Assembly: GCA_910579395.1 (NCBI GenBank)
Contig: CAJTUC010000021.1
Coordinates: forward strand, 1 to 64,000
Direction of reading: 5' to 3'
DNA from: an uncultured Lachnospiraceae bacterium
GTDB taxonomy: Bacteria > Bacillota > Clostridia > Lachnospirales > Lachnospiraceae
DNA: 64,000 nucleotides
Part shown: piece by piece, positions 7,801-14,940 of the stretch
How positions within the stretch are numbered: the first letter of the stretch is position 1
How the letters are laid out: every line of letters starts with the position of its first letter
Made by a program: the position numbers and the translations under genes
The notes under the pieces: model-generated
Told to the model about the DNA's origin: nothing
What the model saw: only the letters and a program-made list of their open reading frames with translations
Database searches by the model: none

Positions 7801-9511
7801 GGACGGTTATCTGGTAGGTTCCAGAGGTTCCGTCGGTTCTTCTTTTGTGGCGAATATGGCGGGTATTACGGAAGTTAATTCCCTGAGTCCCCATTATCTG
7901 TGTCCCAAATGCCATTATTATGATTTTGATTCCGAAGAAGTTAAGGCTTTCAGCGGCGGTGCCGGATGCGATATGCCGGATAAGGATTGTCCGGTCTGCG
8001 GAACGCCTTTGCAGAAGGAAGGGTTCGATATTCCGTTTGAAACGTTTCTCGGGTTTAAGGGGGACAAGGAGCCGGATATCGATTTGAATTTTTCCGGAGA
8101 GTATCAGAGTAAGGCGCATAAATATACGGAAGTTATTTTCGGTTACGGACAGACTTACCGTGCGGGAACGATCGGAACGCTGGCGGATAAGACGGCTTTC
8201 GGCTATGTGAAGAATTATTATGAGGATCATGGAGAGCGGAAAAGGACGTGCGAGATCAACCGCCTTGTGGCGGGCTGTACGGGTGTCAGAAGAAGTACGG
8301 GGCAGCATCCGGGCGGCATTGTCGTACTGCCGGTGGGAGAGGATATCAATTCCTTTACACCGGTGCAGCATCCGGCGAACGATATGAAAACGGATATCGT
8401 AACGACGCATTTTGATTACCATTCAATCGACCACAACCTGCTGAAACTCGACATTCTCGGGCATGATGATCCGACCATGATCCGTATGCTTCAGGATATG
8501 ACGGGGATTGATCCGGTCAAGATTCCGTTGGATGACAAGCAGGTGATGTCGCTGTTCGCATCGACGGAAGCCCTCGGCATCCGTCCGGAGCAGATTAACG
8601 GTTGTAAGCTGGGCTGTCTTGGCATTCCTGAATTCGGTACGGAGTTTGCGATGCAGATGGTCATTGATGCCAAGCCGAAGTGCTTTACGGACCTGGTGCG
8701 TATTGCGGGACTGGCACATGGAACCGATGTATGGCTCGGCAATGCGCAGACGCTGATTGAAGAGGGAAAAGCAACCATTTCCACTGCAATCTGCTGTCGT
8801 GATGATATCATGATCTATCTGATTCATATGGGCGTGGAACCCGCACTTTCTTTTACCATTATGGAAAGCGTCCGGAAAGGAAAAGGATTGAAACCGGAGT
8901 GGGAAGAGGCCATGAAGGAGGCAGATGTGCCTGACTGGTATATCTGGTCCTGTAAAAAGATTAAATACATGTTCCCGAAAGCCCATGCGGCGGCTTATGT
9001 CATGATGGCGTGGCGCATTGCCTATTGTAAGATCAATTATCCGCTTGCCTATTATGCGGCCTTTTTCAGCATCCGCGCATCCGGTTTTTCTTATGAATTG
9101 ATGTGCCAGGGACAGCAGCATCTGGAGAGCGTGATGGCGGATTATAAACGCAGGAGCGATGAACTGAGCAAAAAGGAACAGGATTCTTACCGGGATATGA
9201 AAATCGTACAGGAAATGTACGCGAGAGGTTTTGAATTTGAGCCGATAAACCTGTTCAGCGCGCAGGCGAGGCTGTTCCAGGTGTCCGGCGTCAATAAGCT
9301 GATGCCGTCGTTGAGCAGCATCGACGGACTCGGGGAAAAAGCGGCTGATGCCGTCGTGGAAGCGGCGAAGAACGGTCCTTTCCTGTCAAAAGAAGATTTC
9401 CGTGAGCGTACGAAGGTATCCCTGACGGTTACGGAATTAATGGACAGGCTCGGTATTTTGGGCGATTTACCGGAGTCGAATCAGATCAGTCTGTTTGATT
9501 TTGCTATCTAA
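4859..9511 (+). CDS. polC: DNA polymerase III alpha subunit, Gram-positive PolC type
   Basis: PolC is the main replicative polymerase of Bacillota. In order I see the N-terminal domains, an unusually long Gly/Ala/Ser-rich linker (about 190-290), an OB fold (from about 310), a PHP domain (ELHCHTKMSDMDG near 420) interrupted by a DEDDh proofreading exonuclease (VVFDIETTG near 525, VAHNANFD, HRAVDDAEAT), then the polymerase with GSRGSVGSS, a four-cysteine zinc site (CPKC, CPVC) and the catalytic PDIDLNF near 1070. At about 1550 residues it is some 100 longer than usual, mostly from the linker. ATG 4859 is preferred over ATG 4847 because other genes with the same AGAAAGGCATG leader start 11-13 nt after it. 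Confidence 0.97.
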   Translation: MSKKFFEVFPTLKLNTGMQDLFEQANVERISATKRKDFLRIYISSDRLIQKADIFSVEQEMKKQFFPSASMVIRIYEKFHLSSQYTPEKLMDIYRESILLELRDYSPIEYNLFKNADISYPSDGKVMLTIEDTVLGKEKAEELVRILDKVYNDRCGFSVEVLTAYKEHKTVKHKEEDEMRLAMQIAEISARAGYGKGGGSAETDGILPDIDADSKGKESGITMPEPVDMVVFPGAAGQGSGAGPASSGAGKGGVPSADGKALLRKEPGAGSQGGVFRKGRSADNDTRRPMKRSDNPDVLFGRDFEGDALPMEEIIGEIGDVVVRGKILNFDKRDIKNERTILIYDITDFTDTMTVKLFVATEQVGELTAEMKPGAFVKLKGTVVIDKFDHELTIGSIYGVKKIPDFTTSRSDTSVRKRVELHCHTKMSDMDGVSEAKDIVKRAYKWGHPAIAITDHGVLQSFPDANHVWEDLWKAEKNKRKEAGEEEPDKQDFFKIIYGVEAYLVDDLREIVTNNKGQGFQGTFVVFDIETTGFSPVNNRIIEIGAVKVSAGQITERFSAFVNPEVPIPFEIEKLTGIQDDMVIGEPTIDVILPQFLDFCKDAVLVAHNANFDMSFIMENCDVLGIPHDFTYVDTVGIARILLPDQAKHTLDAVAKTLGVSLENHHRAVDDAEATAEIFVKFIPMLQEEGADTLAKVNAMGKSSPDIVKKLPTHHAIILAKNNVGRMNLYRLVSESHLNYFARRPRIPKSLLMEYREGLILGSACEAGELYRALLDGKSDAEIARLVRFYDYLEIQPLGNNQYMIASEKLPNINSMEDIMEINRKIVKLGEQFHKPVVATCDVHFLDPGDEVYRRIIMAGQHFADADNQAPLYYRTTEEMLAEFAYLGSDKAEEVVITNTNKIADMIESMSPVRPDKCPPVIENSDKLLTDICYKKAHELYGETLPEIVEARLKRELNSIISNGFAVMYIIAQKLVWKSVEDGYLVGSRGSVGSSFVANMAGITEVNSLSPHYLCPKCHYYDFDSEEVKAFSGGAGCDMPDKDCPVCGTPLQKEGFDIPFETFLGFKGDKEPDIDLNFSGEYQSKAHKYTEVIFGYGQTYRAGTIGTLADKTAFGYVKNYYEDHGERKRTCEINRLVAGCTGVRRSTGQHPGGIVVLPVGEDINSFTPVQHPANDMKTDIVTTHFDYHSIDHNLLKLDILGHDDPTMIRMLQDMTGIDPVKIPLDDKQVMSLFASTEALGIRPEQINGCKLGCLGIPEFGTEFAMQMVIDAKPKCFTDLVRIAGLAHGTDVWLGNAQTLIEEGKATISTAICCRDDIMIYLIHMGVEPALSFTIMESVRKGKGLKPEWEEAMKEADVPDWYIWSCKKIKYMFPKAHAAAYVMMAWRIAYCKINYPLAYYAAFFSIRASGFSYELMCQGQQHLESVMADYKRRSDELSKKEQDSYRDMKIVQEMYARGFEFEPINLFSAQARLFQVSGVNKLMPSLSSIDGLGEKAADAVVEAAKNGPFLSKEDFRERTKVSLTVTELMDRLGILGDLPESNQISLFDFAI

Positions 9512-9527
9512 TCTGAGGGACATCAAC

Positions 9528-9556
9528 TTTACAACGACCGCGCAAAATGATATACT
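9528..9556 (+). promoter_or_regulatory. Sigma-A-type promoter of the carbonic anhydrase gene
   Basis: TTTACA (9528-9533) and TATACT (9551-9556) are separated by 17 nt, about 30 nt upstream of an AGGAGGG ribosome binding site. The gene can thus be transcribed separately from polC. Confidence 0.65.
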
Positions 9557-9583
9557 TTAAAATAAAAACAGGAGGGTTCCAAA

Positions 9584-10153
9584 ATGTCCAGTGATGTAAA
9601 AGGCTTATCTGCGGAGGAAGCTTTATTGAAATTGCAGAAGGGAAATGAAAAGTATATGAGCGCCTCTGTAAATCCAGGGGATGTATCACCGGCGATTCGT
9701 AAAGATACTTGTGAAAACGGCCAGTTTCCATATGCGGTAGTCATTACCTGTTCCGATTCCCGTGTTATACCGGAGAGCATTTTTTCGGCCGGAATCGGGG
9801 AATTGTTCACAATCCGTGTTGCCGGAAATGTCGTTAATGATTTCCAGCTCGGCAGCGTGGAATATTCGGTAGACCACCTTGGTTCCAATCTGGTCGTAGT
9901 GCTTGGCCATACGAATTGCGGTGCGGTAGGAGCAGCGATGGGCGGTCATGCGGACGGCTTTATCAAGACGATCACAGATGAGATCAAAGCCGCGATCGGT
10001 GACGAGACAGACGGATACAAAGCAAGCTGCCTGAATGTGGAGAACAGCATCGGGAAGATTAAAAGCAGCTTACATATGGCCGATGGTGTAAAGGTCGTCG
10101 GAGCGATTTATCATATTGAAGATGGTCATGTAGAATTTATGGAAGACAAATAG
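9584..10153 (+). CDS. Beta-class carbonic anhydrase
   Basis: This enzyme interconverts CO2 and bicarbonate in the cytoplasm. The zinc-site residues of beta carbonic anhydrases are all visible: C56 and D58-R60 in TCSDSR, and H109 and C112 in GHTNCGAV. The 189-residue length is normal for the short clade found in Clostridia. It starts with ATG behind AGGAGGG and has its own promoter and a strong downstream terminator, so it is probably monocistronic. Confidence 0.95.
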   Translation: MSSDVKGLSAEEALLKLQKGNEKYMSASVNPGDVSPAIRKDTCENGQFPYAVVITCSDSRVIPESIFSAGIGELFTIRVAGNVVNDFQLGSVEYSVDHLGSNLVVVLGHTNCGAVGAAMGGHADGFIKTITDEIKAAIGDETDGYKASCLNVENSIGKIKSSLHMADGVKVVGAIYHIEDGHVEFMEDK

Positions 10154-10198
10154 GGATTTTGTGCTCGTTAAAAAGGATGGCCGAAATTCTGTGGAAGT

Positions 10199-10240
10199 AA
10201 AAAAGTGCGTCAGGTTAAAACAACTGGACGCACTTTTAAT
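10199..10240 (+). terminator. Bidirectional-looking intrinsic terminator
   Basis: An inverted repeat AAAAGTGCGTC / GACGCACTTTT is flanked by A and T runs on both sides, about 45 nt after the carbonic anhydrase stop codon. Confidence 0.8.
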
Positions 10241-10311
10241 ATGTTCCCGTTTTCTTTTCCTGTTCATATAATAAAGCAGAAAAAATTGTACCAGGAAAAG
10301 GAGAAGGATAT

Positions 10312-12126
10312 ATGGCAATTGGTTATCTGACGATACAGGCGAGGACTGCCCATGATGCGATTCCGCTTGCGGGTGTGCGGATCGGGATTCTGGATGATGA
10401 AGGACGCAGTGTTTATGAATTGACAACAGATGAAAATGGAGAGGCACCGCTCGTTTCGCTGGAAACGGTGGATAGGGAGCTTTCCCTTGATCCTTATTAT
10501 GGAGGAAAGTCATATATCGGTTATGATGTGTTTGCGCAGACGGCGGGCTTTCATTCGATTCATGTTACGGAAATTCCTATTTATGAGGGAGAAACGGCAG
10601 TTCTTCCGCTTATGTTCGTGCCTTTGTCAGAAGGGCAGCGCAGTACGGGAACTACGGAAATCGTTGTCGGAAAACCGGCGGTATCCATGCGGGAAGCACG
10701 TTATCAGGAGGCGCCTGTTGATGAGCCGCGCGTGCTGCGTCAGGTCATCATTCCTAATCCGATTACGGTGCATCTTGGCCGCCCGACGGCTTATGCATCG
10801 AATGTGCAGGTATCCTTTCCGGACTATGTGAAAAATGTGGCAAGCAGCGAGATTTATCCGACCTGGCCGGATGCGTCTCTGCGGGCAAATATTTATGCGA
10901 TCATTACGTTTGCGTTGAATCGGGTATTCACCGAATGGTACAGGAGCCAGGGGTACAGTTTCGATATCACGAACAGTACTGCCTATGATCAGGCATTTGT
11001 GTATGGACGGCCGATTTATGAATCCATCAGCAGAGTAGTGGATGATATTTTTAACGAATATGTCCGCAGGCAGGGGCAGATTGCTCCTTATTTTACATCA
11101 TTCTGCAACGGTACGACGACGAGCTGCGCCGGTCTGTCCCAGTGGGGCACGGTCACGCTGGCGAATCAGGGGCTTACGCCGCTTCAGATTCTGCGTACCT
11201 ATTATCCGGATGATGTTGAAATCGCGACAACGGATATTATTGCCAATGTGCCGTCTTCCTATCCGGGTTCGCCGCTTCGAGTAGGCAGCACGGGGCTTGA
11301 CGTACAGACGATTCAGACCTATTTAAACAGAATTCGGCGGAATTATCCGGCGATTCCGATAATCACAGATGAAGCCGGTGTGTTCGGAGACAGTACAAGG
11401 GCTGCCGTGACCAAATTCCAGAGTGTCTTTCAGCTGGCGCCGGATGGTATTGTCGGAAAAGCCACATGGTATAAAATTTCCCAGTTATATACGGCTGTAA
11501 CGAGGCTTTCGGAGCTGGACAGCGAAGGAACCACGCTCGGTATCGGAACGGTGCCGCCGGCAGCGGTGCTGCGACAGGGTTCAAGAGGAGCGGACGTGAT
11601 CACGCTGCAGTATCTTTTGAATGTGATCGCAGAATATTATCCCGGCATTCCGGATATATCACAGGACGGTATTTTCGGAAATGCGACCAGACAGGCGGTC
11701 ATTGCGTTTCAGCAGACAAAAGGCCTTACGCAGGACGGTATTGTCGGCGCCAATACATGGCGGGTACTTTATGAGGCTTATCGGGGAATCGGAGACTATG
11801 TGCCGGCACCGGGGCCGGATACCGGGACAATAGAATATGTCGTGCGCGCCGGCGATACGTTGTGGCGGCTCAGTCAGCGGTATGGTACGACGGTAGCGGA
11901 ACTTAAAAGGCTGAACAATCTGACGAGTGATGATTTGAATATTGGTCAGGTATTAAAAATACCGACAGGGCAGGCCCCTTCTTATTTTGAATATACGGTA
12001 CGCGCCGGTGATACTTTGTGGCGGCTCAGCCAGCGTTACGGTACGACGGTGGATGCTATTAAAAGCCTGAACGGATTGACCGGGAATCTGCTGAATATTG
12101 GGCAGGTATTGTTGATCCCGCGTTAA
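10312..12126 (+). CDS. SpoIID-like protein with two peptidoglycan-binding and two LysM domains
   Basis: This 604-residue protein should bind peptidoglycan. Residues 1-110 are a beta-rich domain without a signal peptide. Residues 160-315 resemble SpoIID/LytB-type proteins (SQWGTVTLANQGLTPLQIL followed by YYPDDVEI). Two PG_binding_1 repeats (about 322-390 and 415-490; each with GSxGxDVxxxQ and F.Q...L..DGIVG) and two LysM repeats (RAGDTLWRLSQRYGTTV in both) follow. The lack of an N-terminal secretion signal suggests action in the sporulation mother cell, or export by another route. A CATATAATA sequence at about 10263-10271 could be a sigma-E/K-type -10 box or an ordinary TATAAT. It follows a GGAGAAGG ribosome binding site. 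Confidence 0.85.
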   Translation: MAIGYLTIQARTAHDAIPLAGVRIGILDDEGRSVYELTTDENGEAPLVSLETVDRELSLDPYYGGKSYIGYDVFAQTAGFHSIHVTEIPIYEGETAVLPLMFVPLSEGQRSTGTTEIVVGKPAVSMREARYQEAPVDEPRVLRQVIIPNPITVHLGRPTAYASNVQVSFPDYVKNVASSEIYPTWPDASLRANIYAIITFALNRVFTEWYRSQGYSFDITNSTAYDQAFVYGRPIYESISRVVDDIFNEYVRRQGQIAPYFTSFCNGTTTSCAGLSQWGTVTLANQGLTPLQILRTYYPDDVEIATTDIIANVPSSYPGSPLRVGSTGLDVQTIQTYLNRIRRNYPAIPIITDEAGVFGDSTRAAVTKFQSVFQLAPDGIVGKATWYKISQLYTAVTRLSELDSEGTTLGIGTVPPAAVLRQGSRGADVITLQYLLNVIAEYYPGIPDISQDGIFGNATRQAVIAFQQTKGLTQDGIVGANTWRVLYEAYRGIGDYVPAPGPDTGTIEYVVRAGDTLWRLSQRYGTTVAELKRLNNLTSDDLNIGQVLKIPTGQAPSYFEYTVRAGDTLWRLSQRYGTTVDAIKSLNGLTGNLLNIGQVLLIPR

Positions 12127-12149
12127 AAGAGATATGATTTATAACAGCC

Positions 12150-12178
12150 AAAAAGGAGCAAATTATTGCTCCTTTGTA
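12150..12178. terminator. Shared terminator between converging genes
   Basis: AAAAAGGAGCAA and TTGCTCCTTT form a hairpin with a four-base loop. It overlaps the stop codon of the leftward chemoreceptor gene and ends the rightward LysM gene, so it may serve both strands. Confidence 0.65.
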
Positions 12179-13515
12179 AGCTGTAAAATTTTTTCCATGT
12201 CAGCGATCAGTTCTCTGGAATAGTTTTCAGCTTCCCAGTATACGCGTTCAGATTCTGCATAATCTCCATTATTGAGGGCATTGATGACAGCCATGCCGTA
12301 AGTATGGAATTTTCTGTGCTTGTTGCCAAGTCCTTCCCATATGGGCAGAACGTTCGGAATATCCGGTGTGATGGCATAGTAGAAATGGCCGAAACCGCAT
12401 TTGGAAGAATCCAGCTGAAGCGGTATGACCTCTCTTGTTTTGACCATTTTCTGAAGGTTGCCAAGCCATGTATGATGGGAAGAGATGGCACTCTGCATAT
12501 ATTCTCCAAATTCTGCGTTCTCCAGATGGAAAAAAGCATCTTTGGTCATGGTGCCCATTTGTTTTACGCTGGTATCCAGTATTTTCTCGATATCAACGAC
12601 CGGCTCTGCGGCCTGATGTAGGTCATGGCCGACCTGACGCATAAATTCCGTACAGTCTCTCAACTGATTCTCCATTTCAGTCATGGAACTGCTGATTTCT
12701 TCGCTGACAGCCGCGATGGAACTTACGGATTCGTTGACATTGGAAATATAGCGCTGGCTGTCGTTGTTCAGCTCCCATACGTTGTTGATCTTATCCGCCA
12801 TGGCGGACAAGGATTCGATGGTATTCGTTGAGCTGTTGACGCTTTGCTTGGAAGCATTCTTCATATTGTCCACGAAAGAGCTCATATCTCTTGTAAGCTT
12901 CTGTGTATCCTCCGCCAGGGCTCTGATCTCATTTGCAACGACGGCAAAACCTTTCCCGGCTTCACCTGCCCTTGCGGCTTCTACGGAAGCATTCAGGGCG
13001 AGCAGGTTCGTCTGCATGGAAATGGAGTCAATTCCTGAGATGACGCTGCTGATATGATTGATGATATTGATCAGATCATCCATATCTTTCTGCATTTGCC
13101 TTGAAACGGAAATGGTCTGCTCGGAAAGTTCTCTGATGGATGTCAGTTCATTTTGTCCGGATTCTATTTTCTGATAGACCTCGTCAGTCTCTTCAGATAC
13201 TTTAATAATGGTATTTGTCAATTCTTCGTGCTGATTGTTTGCATGGCCGGCAGCAGCTCCGAAGATTGTTTCGGTTGCTTTTGTTACCTTACTTGCGATT
13301 TCGATGATCTTATCTGTCTGATGCTGCATTGTCAGGTCAAGAGAACTGATCTGCATGACGGCCTTAATATTTTTTTCAAAAAGTTCCGCAAACTGTTTTC
13401 TGCCACGGGATAATCTTTGGTAAATGGAATTAAGTTCGGGCTCCCTGGAATAGTCCGCGTTTTCAAGTGTTGAAACGGCTTTCATAAGTGCTGTTTTTCT
13501 GTTTTTCATTGCCAT
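12163..13515 (-). CDS. Soluble methyl-accepting chemoreceptor with C-terminal CZB domain
   Basis: This 450-residue chemoreceptor lacks any membrane segment or HAMP domain, so it should be cytoplasmic. The signalling hairpin tip reads SMQTNLLALNASVEAARAGE, the standard CheA/CheW contact region. The last 120 residues form a chemoreceptor zinc-binding domain: SSHHTW, KCGFGHFYY and HRKFHTYG supply the His and Cys ligands. CZB domains sense zinc and hypochlorous acid in other bacteria, so a stress or metal input is likely. ATG 13515 follows GGAGAGGATC. It is transcribed away from the signalling cluster at 13.8-21.6 kb, which lies on the other side of its promoter region. Confidence 0.93.
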   Translation of the reverse strand: MAMKNRKTALMKAVSTLENADYSREPELNSIYQRLSRGRKQFAELFEKNIKAVMQISSLDLTMQHQTDKIIEIASKVTKATETIFGAAAGHANNQHEELTNTIIKVSEETDEVYQKIESGQNELTSIRELSEQTISVSRQMQKDMDDLINIINHISSVISGIDSISMQTNLLALNASVEAARAGEAGKGFAVVANEIRALAEDTQKLTRDMSSFVDNMKNASKQSVNSSTNTIESLSAMADKINNVWELNNDSQRYISNVNESVSSIAAVSEEISSSMTEMENQLRDCTEFMRQVGHDLHQAAEPVVDIEKILDTSVKQMGTMTKDAFFHLENAEFGEYMQSAISSHHTWLGNLQKMVKTREVIPLQLDSSKCGFGHFYYAITPDIPNVLPIWEGLGNKHRKFHTYGMAVINALNNGDYAESERVYWEAENYSRELIADMEKILQLTKEQ

Positions 13516-13852
13516 TAAATGATCCTCTCCTCTTTCTTTTGAAATGGTAAAAAATAAATCACTTTATTCCATAATACGTGATTTTAAAGTTTTTGCAAGC
13601 TTTTTCTTCTAAATCTTGTATTCATTTTGGGCTCAAATCCTGTAGCTGTCAGTTATTGCCAAACGCGCAGTAAAACTGATATAATGTTATTATTATCAGG
13701 GAAAACAAATGCGCTCGTGACAGATGAGCGGATCTGGCAGCAGAAGTGAGAGGGAACGGAGGAACATAGATTGAAAAATAAATTTTTCAATCGCGAATTT
13801 GTGCCTTGCAGTCACAAACATCGCAGGTTGAGAGAAAGGCATGGTTATTTGT
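13516..13852 (+). promoter_or_regulatory. Divergent promoter region with hairpins and AGAAAGGC leader
   Basis: This 337-nt gap separates the leftward chemoreceptor from the rightward signalling cluster. A rightward promoter is visible as TTGCCA (13656-13661), 18 nt, TATAAT (13680-13685), giving an mRNA leader of about 160 nt. The leader holds a perfect hairpin GATTGAAAAAT/ATTTTTCAATC (about 13770-13793), a TTTGTG/CACAAA hairpin and the recurring GCAGGTTGAGAGAAAGGCAT motif just before the start codon. I looked for a c-di-GMP riboswitch because of the HD-GYP gene and saw none. Confidence 0.6.
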
Positions 13853-14920
13853 ATGAAAAATATTATTCTGGTCGTGGATGATGACAAGACCAATCTGGCG
13901 CTTGCGCAGAAAATCCTTTTGCCCCAGTACCGCATAGCGGCTTCCAATTCAGGGGAGGCGGCCTTAAAATATTTGGAGCACAATCGTCCGGATCTGATCT
14001 TATTGGATATTAATATGCCGGATATGGACGGTTTTGCGGTGATGGAGAAGATTCGGGCAAGAGAAGAGACTGCATCGATTCCCGTTATTTTTCTGACGGC
14101 AGATAATCTGGCAGAGACAGAAATCAAATGTTTCCGGATGGGTGCGATGGACTTTGTTGCTAAACCTTTTGTACCGGATATCCTGCTCAGCCGCGTTGCC
14201 AAGACGATCGAGCTCGACCAATACCGGCACAATCTGGAAAAAATGGTAAAGGAGCAGGCGGACAAGCTTACTGAAAATACAAGGCGTATCAGCATGATTC
14301 AGGATTCCGTTATCGTCGGTATGGCGAATCTGATCGAGAGCCGGGACGGCAGTACAGGAAAACATGTGAAAAATACGCAGATGTATGTGCGGATGATAGC
14401 GGATGAACTATATAAGCGGAAGCTTTTCATGGAAGAACTGACGCCGGAATATATAGAAGATCTTTGTAAAGCGGCACCGCTTCATGACGTAGGGAAGATT
14501 AAAGTGCCGGATGCAATCCTGCAGAAGCCGGGTAAGCTGACGCCGGAAGAATTTGATGCGATGAAACTGCATACGACATACAGCCGTAAGATTATTCAGA
14601 CAATCATCGGCGATGTGGAGGATGAGCATTATGTCAGGATTGTGGAGGACATTGCGCTGTATCATCACGAGAGATGGGATGGAACAGGATATCCTACGGG
14701 ACTTGTGGGAGACAGTATTCCGTTAGCGGCGCGCATTATGGCAGTAGCAGATGTTTTTGATGCCCTGTATGAAGAACGATGCTATAAACCACCAATCCGT
14801 CCTATTGAGCGGATCATGCAGATTATGTCGGAGGGCAGAGGAACACAGTTTGACCCGGTCATCATCGATGTTTTCATGGAAATGCTGCCGATGTTAAAAG
14901 AGGTTCTTGGAATCGCATAG
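13853..14920 (+). CDS. Response regulator with HD-GYP output domain (probable c-di-GMP phosphodiesterase)
   Basis: Residues 1-120 are a receiver domain (VVDDD at the start, LLDINMPDMDG with the phospho-accepting Asp, conserved TAD and KPF). A coiled linker leads to an HD-GYP domain with HDVGKIK near residue 211 and HHERWDGTGYP, the signature of phosphodiesterases that cleave c-di-GMP. All metal-binding residues I can check are present. The preferred start ATG 13853 gives MKNIILVVDDD, the usual receiver beginning; the in-frame ATG 13841 lies inside the AGAAAGGCATG leader. It is the first gene of a probable operon with two hybrid kinases and an alarmone synthetase, one of which may phosphorylate it. 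Confidence 0.93.
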   Translation: MKNIILVVDDDKTNLALAQKILLPQYRIAASNSGEAALKYLEHNRPDLILLDINMPDMDGFAVMEKIRAREETASIPVIFLTADNLAETEIKCFRMGAMDFVAKPFVPDILLSRVAKTIELDQYRHNLEKMVKEQADKLTENTRRISMIQDSVIVGMANLIESRDGSTGKHVKNTQMYVRMIADELYKRKLFMEELTPEYIEDLCKAAPLHDVGKIKVPDAILQKPGKLTPEEFDAMKLHTTYSRKIIQTIIGDVEDEHYVRIVEDIALYHHERWDGTGYPTGLVGDSIPLAARIMAVADVFDALYEERCYKPPIRPIERIMQIMSEGRGTQFDPVIIDVFMEMLPMLKEVLGIA

Positions 14921-14940
14921 GGAAGGGGCGGTTATTTATT

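Noticed and set aside
13690..13850. Possible c-di-GMP riboswitch ahead of the HD-GYP gene
   Set aside because: None of the conserved GEMM segments is visible; the hairpins there are simple and A/T-rich.
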